DNA of 64,000 nucleotides from Hymenobacter properus (lineage in GTDB: Bacteria > Bacteroidota > Bacteroidia > Cytophagales > Hymenobacteraceae). Shown here piece by piece: positions 25,018 through 38,327 of the stretch. Position 1 is the first letter of the stretch. The number at the start of each line of letters is the position of its first letter. A model generated the notes under the pieces. It made no database searches and was not told the origin of the DNA. It worked only from the letters and a program-made list of their open reading frames with translations. The DNA lies in the NCBI RefSeq assembly GCF_015694735.1, contig NZ_JADQDP010000005.1:124001-188000 (forward strand). The letters are read 5' to 3'. The translations under genes and the position numbers were made by a program.

Positions 25018-25881
25018 TTACAGCTCAAACCGCTTCAGCTCATCGCGGCCAAACACCCATTCCGGCGTATCGACTTGCGTCTCAGCTGGCCCCGGCACGG
25101 CAAACCACGCGCCCAAAGCCGGCGCGTCCACGTTGCGCAACACGTGAATGTTCTGGGCCGGCATATAGCTTTGGGCCAGCAGCAGGTATCGCTGGTGCGT
25201 AGTGGGATTTTCAGCCACATCCACCACCAGCACCGCGTGCCCGGGCGCACCACCGTGGACGAGCACATCGCCCGGTTGCACCTGCGGCAGCGGCACCGCG
25301 CGCAGCTCGCGGCTCAGTGACTTGGTGCCCGCATAGCCAAAAGTGGGCAGCAGGTAGCGGCCCAGCGCTGCATGCGTGGGGGCCTCAGCAGGCCGGGTAG
25401 CGGGCAGCACTTCCTCATTTACCACCCGAAACGTGCGGCCCGCCACAAAATCCGAAAACCAGAAATCGTAGCCCGTGGTGAGGTGGAAATGTACCTTGTT
25501 GGGGTCGCGGCTGAACACGTATTCGGCCCGCAGGCGAATCACAGCGTCGGCGCACTGCTGCAAGTCCTGAGTTCCCACGTCGATGTCGGCCACGGCGGCC
25601 ACCACATCCTGCCGGTTTTTCAGGCCACCATTGTAAAGCCGGGCTTTTGTCCCCGCAGGTTTAAGAGGCAAGTAGCGCAGCCACTCTCCCCAACTTCCCG
25701 CTGCCACCGGCAACCGCTGGCAGCCGGCCGGTGTTGCAAACCGCGCCGCCAGGGTCTGGCTGGCGGGGCCAGGCTGCGCTTGCCAGGCATAGACTAAGCC
25801 GGCCGGCCGTTGCGGCACTGGGCTCGGATTATTGAAGCTGCAAAAGGTGGCACTCAGCCATAAAAAAGAAAGGCGGCGCAT
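25018..25881 (-). CDS. DUF4846 domain protein, exported
   Basis: The product is about 287 residues from the preferred ATG 25881 (an upstream ATG at 25893 is possible). A short hydrophobic N-terminus (RRLSFLWLSATFCSF) suggests export. The body matches the DUF4846 family: QRLPVAAGSWGEWLRYLPL, YNGGLKNRQDVVAAVADIDVG, LQQCADAVIRLRAEYVFS, YDFWFSDFVAG. The C-terminal VQPGDVLVHGGAPGHAVLVVDVAE has a Gly-His pattern reminiscent of NlpC-like cores, although no nucleophile Cys is evident. Function is unknown. It lies downstream of topA behind a terminator. Confidence 0.8.
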   Translation of the reverse strand: MRRLSFLWLSATFCSFNNPSPVPQRPAGLVYAWQAQPGPASQTLAARFATPAGCQRLPVAAGSWGEWLRYLPLKPAGTKARLYNGGLKNRQDVVAAVADIDVGTQDLQQCADAVIRLRAEYVFSRDPNKVHFHLTTGYDFWFSDFVAGRTFRVVNEEVLPATRPAEAPTHAALGRYLLPTFGYAGTKSLSRELRAVPLPQVQPGDVLVHGGAPGHAVLVVDVAENPTTHQRYLLLAQSYMPAQNIHVLRNVDAPALGAWFAVPGPAETQVDTPEWVFGRDELKRFEL

Positions 25882-25896
25882 GGTATTGGGCAAAAG

Positions 25897-25921
25897 AAAA
25901 GCCCGCGAGGGGCGGGCTTTT
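25897..25921 (-). terminator. Terminator of topA
   Basis: AAAAGCCCGC pairs with GCGGGCTTTT around a short loop. On the minus strand it follows the topA stop by about 20 nt. It is symmetric and could work in both directions. Confidence 0.85.
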
Positions 25922-25942
25922 CATAACGTTATATGAAGCTTT

Positions 25943-28450
25943 TTATTTTGCTTTCGCCGCAGGCTTTTTCGCGGCGGTTTTTGCAGCCGGCTTCTTAGCC
26001 GCAGCTTTGGTTGTGGCTTTTTTCGCAGCGGGCTTCTTAGCCGTGGCGGCTTTGGCGGCCTTTTTGGTAGGCGCGTCAGCGTCCTTTTCCTCAGCGGTCG
26101 GCGCGGCTTTCTTGCCGAAGCGGCCTCCTTTGGCGGGCTTATCGGGCGTGGCGTCGGCCAATTCGATGCAGCGCTCCAGGGTCAGCTCCGTGGGCACTTC
26201 GCCCTTGGGAATCTTCACGTTCTTCTTGCCCGCCACGATGTAAGGCCCGAAGCGGCCGTTCAGCACCTGAATGTCGGGGTTTTCGGGGAACGACTTGATG
26301 AGGCGTTCGGCATCGGCTTTGCGTTTGCCCTCAATTAAGGCCACCGCTTCTTCGGCGGTGATGGTGTGCGGGTCCTGTTCTTTGGTGAGGGAGTAAAATT
26401 TGCTGTCGTGGCGGATGTAAGGCCCAAAGCGGCCGAGGTTGGCCGTCATGTCTTTGTCCTCGAACTGGCCCACGATGCGCGGCAGCTTGAACAAGTCCAG
26501 CGCATCTTCCAGCGTGATGCTCTCAATGAACTGACCCTTGCGCAGGTTGGCGTAGGCGGGCTTCACGTTGGGGTCCGTGGTATCGCCCAGAGCCACATAG
26601 GGGCCGTATTTACCCAGGCGGGCTGTGATTTTCTCGCCCGTTTCGGGGTGCACGCCTAGCTCGCGCGCGCCGCTCACGGTGCTGCGCTCGATGTCCTGCC
26701 CGGCCTCCACCGTTGCGTGGAACTTGTCGTAGAAGCCGGTCAGCATCTGCGTCCAGTTCTCGTGGCCGTTGGCAATCTGGTCGAACTCGTCTTCCACCTT
26801 GGCCGTGAACTGGTAGTCAATCACCGTGGGGAAGTGGGCCACCAGAAAGTCATTCACCACCATGGCCGTATCCGTCGGGAACAGCTTGGCTTTTTCGGCG
26901 CCGTAGTTCTCGGTCTTTACCTCAGTTTTCACCTGGTCGCCGTCCAGCGTCAGCACGTTGAACTTGCGCTCCTTACCCTCGCGGGTGTCCTTCTCCACGT
27001 AGCCGCGCTTCTGCACCGTGCTGATGGTGGGCGCGTAGGTCGAAGGCCGGCCAATGCCCATTTCCTCCAGCTTTTTCACCAGCGACGCCTCGGTGTAGCG
27101 CGGCGGCGGCGACGAAAACCGCTCGGTGGCGCTCAGGCGCTGCAAGGGCAGCACCTGTCCCACGCTCAACGGCGGCAGCCCGCGCGAGAAGCTCGATTCG
27201 CCATCTTTGCTTTCTTCCTCGTCCTCGTCGTCCTTGCTTTCAGCATAAACTTTCAGGAAGCCCTCGAAGGTGATGACTTCGCCGGTAGCCGTGAACGTGG
27301 TGCCCGGCTGCGTGCTGATGCCAATAACGGCTGTGGTGCGTTCAATCACGGCCTCCGCCATCTGTGAGGCCATGGCCCGCTTGCGAATAAGGTCGTACAG
27401 CCGCTGCTCCGACGCATCCGAGCCTGCTTTCACCGCCCCAAAATCGGTGGGCCGTATGGCTTCGTGGGCTTCCTGGGCCGAAGCCGATTTGGTTTTAAAA
27501 TTGCGCTGCTGATGGTATTCGGCCCCGTAAGCCGCCGTGATGGCCGCCTGCGCGCCCGCCTGGGCTTCCTGCGAGAGGTTCACCGAGTCCGTCCGCATGT
27601 AGCTGATTTTACCGGCCTCGTACAGCTTCTGGGCAACGCTCATGGTCTGAGCCACCGAGTAGCCCAGCTTGCGCGAAGCTTCCTGCTGCAAAGTAGAGGT
27701 GGTGAAGGGCGCGGCGGGGCTGCGCTTGCCGGGCTTTTTATCAAGGCTTTCAATGCTATACGTCGCGCCCACGCAACGGCCCAGAAACGCCTCGGCATCC
27801 TCGCGCGTCTTGAAGCGAGTGGGCAGTTCAGCCTCCAGCACGGCGCCCCGGCCGGCGTCGAATCGGGCCACCACGCGGTAGGCGCTGGCGCTCAAAAACT
27901 GGCTGATTTCGCGCTCCCGCTCCACCACCAGCCGCACGGCCACGCTTTGCACGCGGCCGGCGCTAAGGCCCGGCTTTACTTTTTTCCAGAGCACGGGGCT
28001 CAGCTCGAAGCCCACGAGGCGGTCGAGCACGCGGCGGGCCTGCTGGGCGTTCACCAAGTCCTGGTTCACCTCGCGCGGGTTGGCGATGGCGCCTAGGATG
28101 GCCGGCTTGGTGATTTCGCGAAACACGATGCGCTTGGTTTTGGCGCCGGGTAGGTTCAGCGTTTCGGCCAGGTGCCACGAAATGGCTTCGCCCTCGCGGT
28201 CATCGTCACTCGCCAACCACACCATTTCGGCTTCCTTGGCGAGTTTTTTCAGCTGCGCGATGAGCTCGCGCTTATCGGCCGAAACTACGTAGGTAGGCTT
28301 GAAACCATTGGCAATGTCGATGGCGTTGTTGTCTTTGGGCAGGTCGCGGACGTGCCCATAGCTCGAGCGCACCACAAAATCCTGGCCGAGGTAGCCCTCG
28401 ATGGTTTTGGCTTTGGCGGGCGACTCGACGATTACTAAATTCTTGACCAT
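25943..28450 (-). CDS. topA: DNA topoisomerase I
   Basis: The 835-residue product relaxes negative supercoils through a 5'-phosphotyrosine intermediate. The TOPRIM domain opens with LVIVESPAKAKTIEGYLG and has SDDDREGEAISWHLAE. The active-site Tyr is in GKISYMRTDSVNLS. ARRVLDRLVGFELSPVLW and GIGRPSTYAPTISTVQKRGYV are typical core motifs. The C-terminal part has repeats with GRFGPYI or GKYGPYV signatures that replace zinc fingers. The last 50 residues are a Lys/Ala/Pro tail like histone H1 (KKPAAK motifs). ATG 28450 is chosen; an extension to 28615 has no homology. Confidence 0.95.
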   Translation of the reverse strand: MVKNLVIVESPAKAKTIEGYLGQDFVVRSSYGHVRDLPKDNNAIDIANGFKPTYVVSADKRELIAQLKKLAKEAEMVWLASDDDREGEAISWHLAETLNLPGAKTKRIVFREITKPAILGAIANPREVNQDLVNAQQARRVLDRLVGFELSPVLWKKVKPGLSAGRVQSVAVRLVVEREREISQFLSASAYRVVARFDAGRGAVLEAELPTRFKTREDAEAFLGRCVGATYSIESLDKKPGKRSPAAPFTTSTLQQEASRKLGYSVAQTMSVAQKLYEAGKISYMRTDSVNLSQEAQAGAQAAITAAYGAEYHQQRNFKTKSASAQEAHEAIRPTDFGAVKAGSDASEQRLYDLIRKRAMASQMAEAVIERTTAVIGISTQPGTTFTATGEVITFEGFLKVYAESKDDEDEEESKDGESSFSRGLPPLSVGQVLPLQRLSATERFSSPPPRYTEASLVKKLEEMGIGRPSTYAPTISTVQKRGYVEKDTREGKERKFNVLTLDGDQVKTEVKTENYGAEKAKLFPTDTAMVVNDFLVAHFPTVIDYQFTAKVEDEFDQIANGHENWTQMLTGFYDKFHATVEAGQDIERSTVSGARELGVHPETGEKITARLGKYGPYVALGDTTDPNVKPAYANLRKGQFIESITLEDALDLFKLPRIVGQFEDKDMTANLGRFGPYIRHDSKFYSLTKEQDPHTITAEEAVALIEGKRKADAERLIKSFPENPDIQVLNGRFGPYIVAGKKNVKIPKGEVPTELTLERCIELADATPDKPAKGGRFGKKAAPTAEEKDADAPTKKAAKAATAKKPAAKKATTKAAAKKPAAKTAAKKPAAKAK

Positions 28451-28532
28451 GTGGGCGGAGGAAGGGGGCGAGGGGCCGGAGTGGGTGAGTTGGGAATGTA
28501 ACGGCCGGCAGCAGCGAAATGTTAAATTGGCC

Positions 28533-28540
28533 GCAAAGAT
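28533..28540 (-). promoter_or_regulatory. Possible -7 box of topA
   Basis: The minus strand reads CATCTTTG, one base from TAnnTTTG, with TTGG about 16 nt upstream. It would give a leader of about 78 nt. Confidence 0.35.
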
Positions 28541-28651
28541 GTCGGAATATTCCCAGCCAATGCGCAGCGAGCAATAATCCGGCCGCATCTGGGTCGATTT
28601 AACATCGCCACCCAACGGCTGAGTTCATTGCCCGAAAGGCCAAAATCTGTC

Positions 28652-28684
28652 TTTGTTTATTGCCGCCGCCCGCACGTACCTTCG
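28652..28684 (+). promoter_or_regulatory. Promoter of the chemosensory operon
   Basis: TTTG (28652-28655) and TACCTTCG (28677-28684) are separated by 21 nt. This is the most complete Bacteroidota -33/-7 pair in the window. The start would be near 28689, about 41 nt before ATG 28730. Confidence 0.65.
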
Positions 28685-28729
28685 CCTCCCGTTTGTCCTC
28701 CTTCCCCCTTCGACTGATACCTATACTAT

Positions 28730-33151
<4,422 letters not shown>

Positions 33152-33189
33152 TTTTCAATCCACCCGCATAGCTTCTTTGTTTCTATCGC

Positions 33190-33717
33190 ATGGCCGAGAT
33201 TGAACTAGCCGCCACCCCCAAAACCGAGCGCGCCAAACCCGCTGAGCTGGTCCAGCTTATCGTGTTTCGCCTCGGCGATGAGGATTATGGCATCCGCATC
33301 GAGCAGGTGAAGGAGGTGACCGTGACGCCCGAGGTGGCGCGCATGCCCAAAACGCCGCCCTTTATTAAAGGCATCGCCAACCTGCGCGGCGACATCATCG
33401 CCATTCTGGATTTGGAGGAGCGGTTCCGGCTGCGGCCGGCCGGCCGGCCCATTCCCGAGCGCAGCTACACGGTGGCCGTGGAAGCGGCCGATTACACCCT
33501 GGGCCTGATGGTCCGCGAAGTGCCCCGGCCCTTCACGCTGCCGCTGAGCCAGATTGAGCCGGCGCCGGAGTTCGTGCAGGACGCCGGCACCCGCGACAAG
33601 TACCTCGAAGGCATTGCCAAGCTGCCGGAGGGCGGCATCATCATTGTGCTCGACATGCGCAAGCTGCTCACGCCGAGCGAAGTGCTGCGTTTGCCGGGCA
33701 AAGGGGCATCTTCATAA
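33190..33717 (+). CDS. cheW: CheW adaptor protein
   Basis: The 175-residue product has a single CheW domain of two small beta-barrels (about 18-165). It opens with LIVFRLGDEDYGIRIEQVKEV and carries the conserved PPFIKGIANLRGDIIAILDLEERF, NLRG being the receptor and kinase contact motif. It couples chemoreceptors to CheA in the array. A region of about 30 residues rich in acid and Arg lies between the sub-barrels. The gene starts 38 nt after the receptor gene and belongs to the same operon. Confidence 0.94.
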   Translation: MAEIELAATPKTERAKPAELVQLIVFRLGDEDYGIRIEQVKEVTVTPEVARMPKTPPFIKGIANLRGDIIAILDLEERFRLRPAGRPIPERSYTVAVEAADYTLGLMVREVPRPFTLPLSQIEPAPEFVQDAGTRDKYLEGIAKLPEGGIIIVLDMRKLLTPSEVLRLPGKGASS

Positions 33718-33779
33718 GCCCTAGCCCGTACTAAGCCTGCCGGGCTACGCCAGCTCGGCGGTTCTCCCGTATTATTCTC

Positions 33780-34181
33780 ATGTCTCCCAATTCCATGAAC
33801 AAGCGCATTCTCATCGTCGACGACTCCTTCTACATGCGCACGATGCTCAAAAACATGCTCACCGACGCCGGTTATGAGGTGGTTGGCGAAGCTGCTAACG
33901 GGGCACAGGCCTTGGAAATGGCTGCCTCAACCACGCCCGACCTCATCACTCTCGACGTGATTCTGCCCGACAACACCGGCCTGGACGTGCTCAAAAACCT
34001 GCGTCAGATTCAACCCGCTGCCAAAGTGGTGATGTGCAGCGCCGTAGGGCAGGAAGTAATTGTAAACGAAGCCATCGAAAACGGCGCCCTGGCTTATATC
34101 GTGAAGCCCTTCTCCGAAGAGAAAGTATTGGAAATCGTAGGGTCGGCGTTGCAAAACAACGATTCTGAACAATCTGCCTAA
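33780..34181 (+). CDS. cheY: CheY-like response regulator
   Basis: The 133-residue product is a stand-alone receiver domain. It has acidic residues in LIVDDSFYMR, phosphorylatable Asp59 in LITLDVILPDNTG (Asp54 if ATG 33795 is used), Ser in VVMCSAVGQ and Lys in YIVKPFSE. The sequence is closest to the CheY of chemotaxis systems rather than to transcription factors. It is the expected phosphate acceptor of the CheA encoded next, and the CheC at the operon end would dephosphorylate it. Its output target is unknown. Confidence 0.93.
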   Translation: MSPNSMNKRILIVDDSFYMRTMLKNMLTDAGYEVVGEAANGAQALEMAASTTPDLITLDVILPDNTGLDVLKNLRQIQPAAKVVMCSAVGQEVIVNEAIENGALAYIVKPFSEEKVLEIVGSALQNNDSEQSA

Positions 34182-34286
34182 GGTGTTGTCACGCTGCTTC
34201 GTCGTTCCTTGCCAGCCTGCCCGAAACGGCGGGTGGTGCGCGCGCGCCGGAGCGTGTAGCCCTTCACCCTTTATTCTACCCGGCCA

Positions 34287-35927
34287 ATGAAAACGCGCGA
34301 CCAGGAGTACCGGGAGCTGTTTATGGCCGAAGCGCTGGAGTATTACGACTCCATGAGCCGGCACCTGAGCGAGTTGGAACGCAATCCCGACGCTGTCCCG
34401 GCCCTCAATGAGCTGTTCCGGCTCATGCACAACCTCAAGGCCAACGCTCGCGCCATGGGCTTTAATGACCTGGGCGAGGTGGCGCACCACCTCGAAACGT
34501 TGTTTGGCCTGATTCGGGACCAGCAGCGCACGTTCAGCGGCCCGCTCACCAAAGTGGTGTTTGCCGGCGTGGATGCGCTGGGCAACATGATTCGGGCAGT
34601 AGGAGCGGGGCAACCCTTGCCCGATGCCACCGCGCTGCTCGACAACCTCGACCGCCTGGTGCGGGGCGAGGAGCCCGTGTTGGAAGCCGAAGAAGCTCCT
34701 GAATCTGAAGAGGAGGCCAATAAGAAGATGGAGCTGTCGGACCTGGTGTACATCCAGGTGAAGAAGCTCGACAACCTACTGAACCTGGTGGGCGAATTGG
34801 TCATCGACCGCGACCGGATAATGACCCTGGCCCAGGAGCTGGACAATCCCGCTTTGCTGGCTACCGCCCAGCACCTGTTCCGCATTTCCGACGACTTGCA
34901 GTACAGCGTGATGGACGCCCGCCTCGTAGGCGTGGGCGTGCTGCTGAACAAGTTCCCGCGCGTGGTGCGCGACGTGGCCTCGGCCGAGCACAAGGAAGTG
35001 GAACTGACGCTGAGCGGGCAGGACGTGCAGATTGACCGTAACATTCTGCAAATCATCACCGACGCCCTGCTGCACTTGGTGCGTAACGCCGTCAGCCACG
35101 GCCTCGAAACCACTGAGCAACGCCTGAAAGCCGGCAAGCCGGCTGTGGGGCAGCTCACCCTTTCGGCCCTGACCGAGCGCGACGACGTGCTCATTCAGGT
35201 GCGCGACGACGGCCGGGGCATCGACACCGAAGCCGTGCGCCGCAAAGCTATCGACCGGGGTCTGGTGAGCGCCAGCACTGCCGCTACTCTGAATGAAAAG
35301 GCCGTGTGGGCCTTCCTTTTCGAGCCCGGCTTCTCGATGGCCCAGCAGGTGACCGATATTTCGGGCCGCGGCGTGGGCCTCGACGTGGTGAAGCTAGCCC
35401 TCGATTCGTTGGGCGGGCAACTGCGAGTTGAATCCGAATTAGGCGTGGGCACCACGTTTACGTTGGTGCTGCCCACTTCCATTGCCGTGAAAGGCGCTTT
35501 GCTGGTGGAAGTGGAGGAGCGGCCCTACGCCGTGCCCCTGCTGCACACCGACACGGTGCTTTCGCTGCACCCAGGCCAGATTTCGGTCGTGGGCGGGGTG
35601 CTGGTAACTTATTTCCAGGAGCAGACGGTGCCGCTCGTGCCCTTGCGCCTGCTTTTGTACGACGAAGGCGACGGGCCCCTGCCCCTGGCCACCCGCGACG
35701 ACATCTCCGGCCCCCAACAGGTGCTGGTGGTGAACTACAACAACCGCCGCCTGGGCTTGGTGGTCGACCGGTTTATCCGGCAGCAAAACATTGTCATCAA
35801 GCCTCTTAGCAAACCTCTGGATACCATTGACCTGTTTGGGGGCGTGACCCTGTTGGGCAGTGGGCAAGTGTGCCTCGTGCTCGACGTGCCCGCCCTGACC
35901 CGCTTGTTCTTGAACAAACGCCCCTAA
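34287..35927 (+). CDS. cheA: Chemotaxis histidine kinase CheA, P2-less
   Basis: The 546-residue product has the P1 (Hpt) domain with phosphoacceptor His48 in RLMHNLKANARAMGF, then an acidic linker (EAEEAPESEEEA) in place of P2. The P3 dimerisation domain has LDNLLNLVGELVIDRDRI. The P4 ATPase domain has HLVRNAVSHGLE, DDGRGID and ISGRGVGLDVVK. The P5 domain is CheW-like (about 405-545). It is smaller than enteric CheA because P2, which docks CheY, is absent; this is known in other lineages. It phosphorylates CheY and is controlled by the poly-HAMP receptor through CheW. Confidence 0.94.
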   Translation: MKTRDQEYRELFMAEALEYYDSMSRHLSELERNPDAVPALNELFRLMHNLKANARAMGFNDLGEVAHHLETLFGLIRDQQRTFSGPLTKVVFAGVDALGNMIRAVGAGQPLPDATALLDNLDRLVRGEEPVLEAEEAPESEEEANKKMELSDLVYIQVKKLDNLLNLVGELVIDRDRIMTLAQELDNPALLATAQHLFRISDDLQYSVMDARLVGVGVLLNKFPRVVRDVASAEHKEVELTLSGQDVQIDRNILQIITDALLHLVRNAVSHGLETTEQRLKAGKPAVGQLTLSALTERDDVLIQVRDDGRGIDTEAVRRKAIDRGLVSASTAATLNEKAVWAFLFEPGFSMAQQVTDISGRGVGLDVVKLALDSLGGQLRVESELGVGTTFTLVLPTSIAVKGALLVEVEERPYAVPLLHTDTVLSLHPGQISVVGGVLVTYFQEQTVPLVPLRLLLYDEGDGPLPLATRDDISGPQQVLVVNYNNRRLGLVVDRFIRQQNIVIKPLSKPLDTIDLFGGVTLLGSGQVCLVLDVPALTRLFLNKRP

Positions 35928-35982
35928 TTTTTCTTTTACTCACCCAGTCCTCGCAGCTGCACTTCCCCCTTTCTTCACCGCT

Positions 35983-36615
35983 ATGGATTTATCGATGACA
36001 GATTTAGAGCGAGATATAATCCGCGAGATTTTGAACATCGGCCTTGCCCGGGCGGCCGATTCGTTCGCCGTCATTGCCCAGGAGCGCGTGCTGTTGGAGG
36101 TGCCGAACATCGACCTGCTGATGAGCGACGACATCATGCGCAAGGTGCGGGAGTACCAGGCGAAGCACGTAGCCATTCAGTCCGACATCCGCGGCGATTT
36201 CAACGGCACCACCCTGATGTTCTTCTCTGGGCAGCACATCCAGCGTCTGTCGCGGGTGTGCCTGCGCATGCAAATCCCCGAGTCGTTGGAAGTGAACGAG
36301 CTGCAGGAGTCGCTGCTGCTGGAAATCAGCAACATCATCACCGGTGCTTTAGTCACGCAGCTAGCGAACATTCTGAAAGCCAACATCTACGGCGCACCGC
36401 CCATGGCTCCCAAAGGTGACATTGCCGCTGCCATGCAGACCTTGCTGCCTCAGCAGCAACTGCAGCCGCTGATTTTCTCGGTGATTACACAGTTCTCCGA
36501 CAAAGACAACATGGTGGAATTGCCGCTCATGCTGTTCTTCGACCGGGTCACGTTTGCGAAGATTCTGGAAATCATCCGCAGCTACGATTTCCTGGGTAGC
36601 CAGATGTCGGCGTAA
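35983..36615 (+). CDS. cheC: CheC/CheX-type CheY-P phosphatase
   Basis: The 210-residue product belongs to the CheC/CheX/FliY family. Two copies of the E-x-x-N active-site helix are present: EILNIGLARAADSFA near residue 15 and LLEISNIITGALVTQLAN near residue 115. That matches CheC, which has two sites, rather than CheX. In Bacillus, CheC dephosphorylates CheY-P and is boosted by CheD; no cheD is nearby. As last gene of the operon it would supply the off-switch. A start at ATG 35995 is equally possible. Confidence 0.85.
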   Translation: MDLSMTDLERDIIREILNIGLARAADSFAVIAQERVLLEVPNIDLLMSDDIMRKVREYQAKHVAIQSDIRGDFNGTTLMFFSGQHIQRLSRVCLRMQIPESLEVNELQESLLLEISNIITGALVTQLANILKANIYGAPPMAPKGDIAAAMQTLLPQQQLQPLIFSVITQFSDKDNMVELPLMLFFDRVTFAKILEIIRSYDFLGSQMSA

Positions 36616-36635
36616 AAACGCTATTCAAGCTTTGT

Positions 36636-36734
36636 AGAACGTCATGCTGAGCGAAGTCGAAGCATCTCTACCGCGACAGTAATTCATTTGCTATAGCGGT
36701 AGAGATGCTTCGACTTCGCTCAGCATGACGTTCT
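36636..36734. repeat. Palindromic intergenic repeat, family B copy 1
   Basis: AGAACGTCATGCTGAGCGAA at the left is matched by its exact complement at the right end, which runs into TTCTTTTTG. It lies 20 nt after the cheC stop codon. The arm reads GCGAAGTCGAAGC where copies 2 and 3 read GCGCAGCCGAAGC, and both arms carry the change. Confidence 0.87.
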
Positions 36735-36770
36735 TTTTGTCATTTCAATTTTACTCCAATTACCCATTCC

Positions 36771-37868
36771 ATGTCTAAATCTTCTGATGCGGCCTTAGCC
36801 AAGAAAATAGCTTCCTTCGACCCCAACGCGCCAGGCGATTCGGCCGGCGGCCTGTTTGGCCTGCCCTTCACGCCCGAAGAAGCCCAGGTGGTGGTGGTGC
36901 CCGTGCCGTGGGAAGTGACGGTGAGCTACCGGGCCGGCACTGCCGAAGGCCCGGCCGCCATCCACGAGGCCTCGCTGCAAGTCGACCTCTACGACCCGGA
37001 CTTGCCCGACGCCTGGAAGCTGGGCCTAGCTATGGAGGAAGCCGACGAAACCATCGCCGAAACCAGCCGCCAGCTACGCCCGCAAGCTGCCGACTACATC
37101 GGTTGGCTGGAAGACGGCGAGCCCGAAGCCGACCAGCCGAAGATGAGCGGCGTGCCCGCCCAGGTTACGGCCGAAGGGGACAAGATGCTGCAGTGGCTGA
37201 AGGAAAAAACCGGCGCCCTGCTCGATGAGGGCAAGGGCGTGGTGGTGTTGGGCGGCGACCACAGCACGCCGCTGGGCTACCTACACGCCCTGGCCGAGCG
37301 CCACGAGGAGTTCGCCATTCTGCAATTCGACGCCCACTGCGACCTGCGCCCGGCTTATGAGGGCTTCAAGTACTCGCACGCCAGCATCATGTACAATGCG
37401 CTGGAACTGCCACAGGTGAAGAAACTGGTGCAGGTTGGCATTCGTGATTACTGCCAGCAGGAAGCAGAGTTTATCGATACTTCGCACGGACGGGTGGCGC
37501 TGTTTGGGCAGCGGTTCATCAGCGACGAGAAGTATGCCAAGAAGTCGTGGAAGAAGATTTGCGGCAAAATCATCGCCCAGCTACCCAAGAAGGTGTACAT
37601 CAGCTTCGACATCGACGGCCTCGACCCCAAGCTGTGCCCCGGCACCGGCACGCCCGTGCCCGGCGGTCTGGAGTATGAAGAAGCCACGTACCTGCTGCGT
37701 GCCATCGTGCGCGAAGGCATCGAAATCATCGGCTGCGACCTGAACGAAGTGGCACCCGGCGACACCGAGTGGAACGCCATTGTGGGCGCGCGCCTGCTCT
37801 ACCAACTTTGCAACTGGATGGCCGTATCGCAAGGACGGCTGACGGCGCGCGGCGTCGCAGCTGAGTAA
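36771..37868 (+). CDS. Agmatinase/ureohydrolase family protein
   Basis: The 365-residue product is a binuclear-manganese ureohydrolase. The metal ligands are in GGDHSTPLGY, LQFDAHCDLR and SFDIDGLDPKLCPGTGTPVPGG. The N-terminal VPVPWEVTVSYRAGTAEGP is typical of agmatinases and formimidoylglutamases. Agmatinase would split agmatine into putrescine and urea; arginase and formimidoylglutamase are alternatives. An insert of about 70 residues (about 80-150) lengthens it over typical agmatinases. A small membrane protein gene follows after 29 nt. Confidence 0.88.
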   Translation: MSKSSDAALAKKIASFDPNAPGDSAGGLFGLPFTPEEAQVVVVPVPWEVTVSYRAGTAEGPAAIHEASLQVDLYDPDLPDAWKLGLAMEEADETIAETSRQLRPQAADYIGWLEDGEPEADQPKMSGVPAQVTAEGDKMLQWLKEKTGALLDEGKGVVVLGGDHSTPLGYLHALAERHEEFAILQFDAHCDLRPAYEGFKYSHASIMYNALELPQVKKLVQVGIRDYCQQEAEFIDTSHGRVALFGQRFISDEKYAKKSWKKICGKIIAQLPKKVYISFDIDGLDPKLCPGTGTPVPGGLEYEEATYLLRAIVREGIEIIGCDLNEVAPGDTEWNAIVGARLLYQLCNWMAVSQGRLTARGVAAE

Positions 37869-37897
37869 GCTTTTCTCACTTCAACCTCCTTGTTTCC

Positions 37898-38236
37898 ATG
37901 CTTGGTTTTATTCTCAAATTCGTTCTCACGGCGGGCCTGGTCTACGGCCTGAGCATGGTGATGCCGGGCGTGGCGCTGGGCGGCTTCAGCAGCGCACTGA
38001 TTCTGGTGCTGGTGCTGGGCCTGCTCAATGCCGTGGTGAAGCCCATTCTTAAAATTCTGGGCTTTCCCATCACGGTGCTCACGCTGGGCCTGTTTTTGCT
38101 GGTCATCAACGTCATCATCGTGAAGCTGGCCGATTTCCTCATGAGCAGCTTCAGCGTCGACGGTTTTATCAACGCCCTGCTGTTTAGTCTGGCACTTTCG
38201 GTGGTGAATGCCATTGTTGACTTGGTGGTTGACTAA
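37898..38236 (+). CDS. Phage holin family 4/YvlD-like membrane protein
   Basis: The 112-residue product has four hydrophobic segments. The fold signature LNAVVKPILKILGFPITVLTLGLFLLVIN identifies the phage holin family 4 or YvlD group, which is common in bacterial chromosomes and does not by itself indicate a prophage. No phage genes are nearby. The role is unknown; relatives are linked to envelope stress. It probably shares a transcript with the ureohydrolase gene and is followed by a strong hairpin. Confidence 0.85.
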   Translation: MLGFILKFVLTAGLVYGLSMVMPGVALGGFSSALILVLVLGLLNAVVKPILKILGFPITVLTLGLFLLVINVIIVKLADFLMSSFSVDGFINALLFSLALSVVNAIVDLVVD

Positions 38237-38251
38237 CCAACTGCGTTTCAC

Positions 38252-38317
38252 AAACAACCGGCCCCGTTGGCGGCCCTGACTAAATGCGGTCGGGGTTGCC
38301 AACGGGGCCGGTTGTTT
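38252..38317. terminator. Long GC-rich terminator hairpin
   Basis: AAACAACCGGCCCCGTTGGC (from 38252) is matched by its complement ending in GGTTGTTT at 38317, a stem of about 20 bp. It is placed between convergent genes and can serve both strands. Confidence 0.8.
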
Positions 38318-38327
38318 ATGAAGGGTA

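Noticed and set aside
37898..38236. Holin-family gene as a sign of a prophage
   Set aside because: The family is common on chromosomes, and no capsid, tail, integrase, lysin or attachment sites lie nearby.
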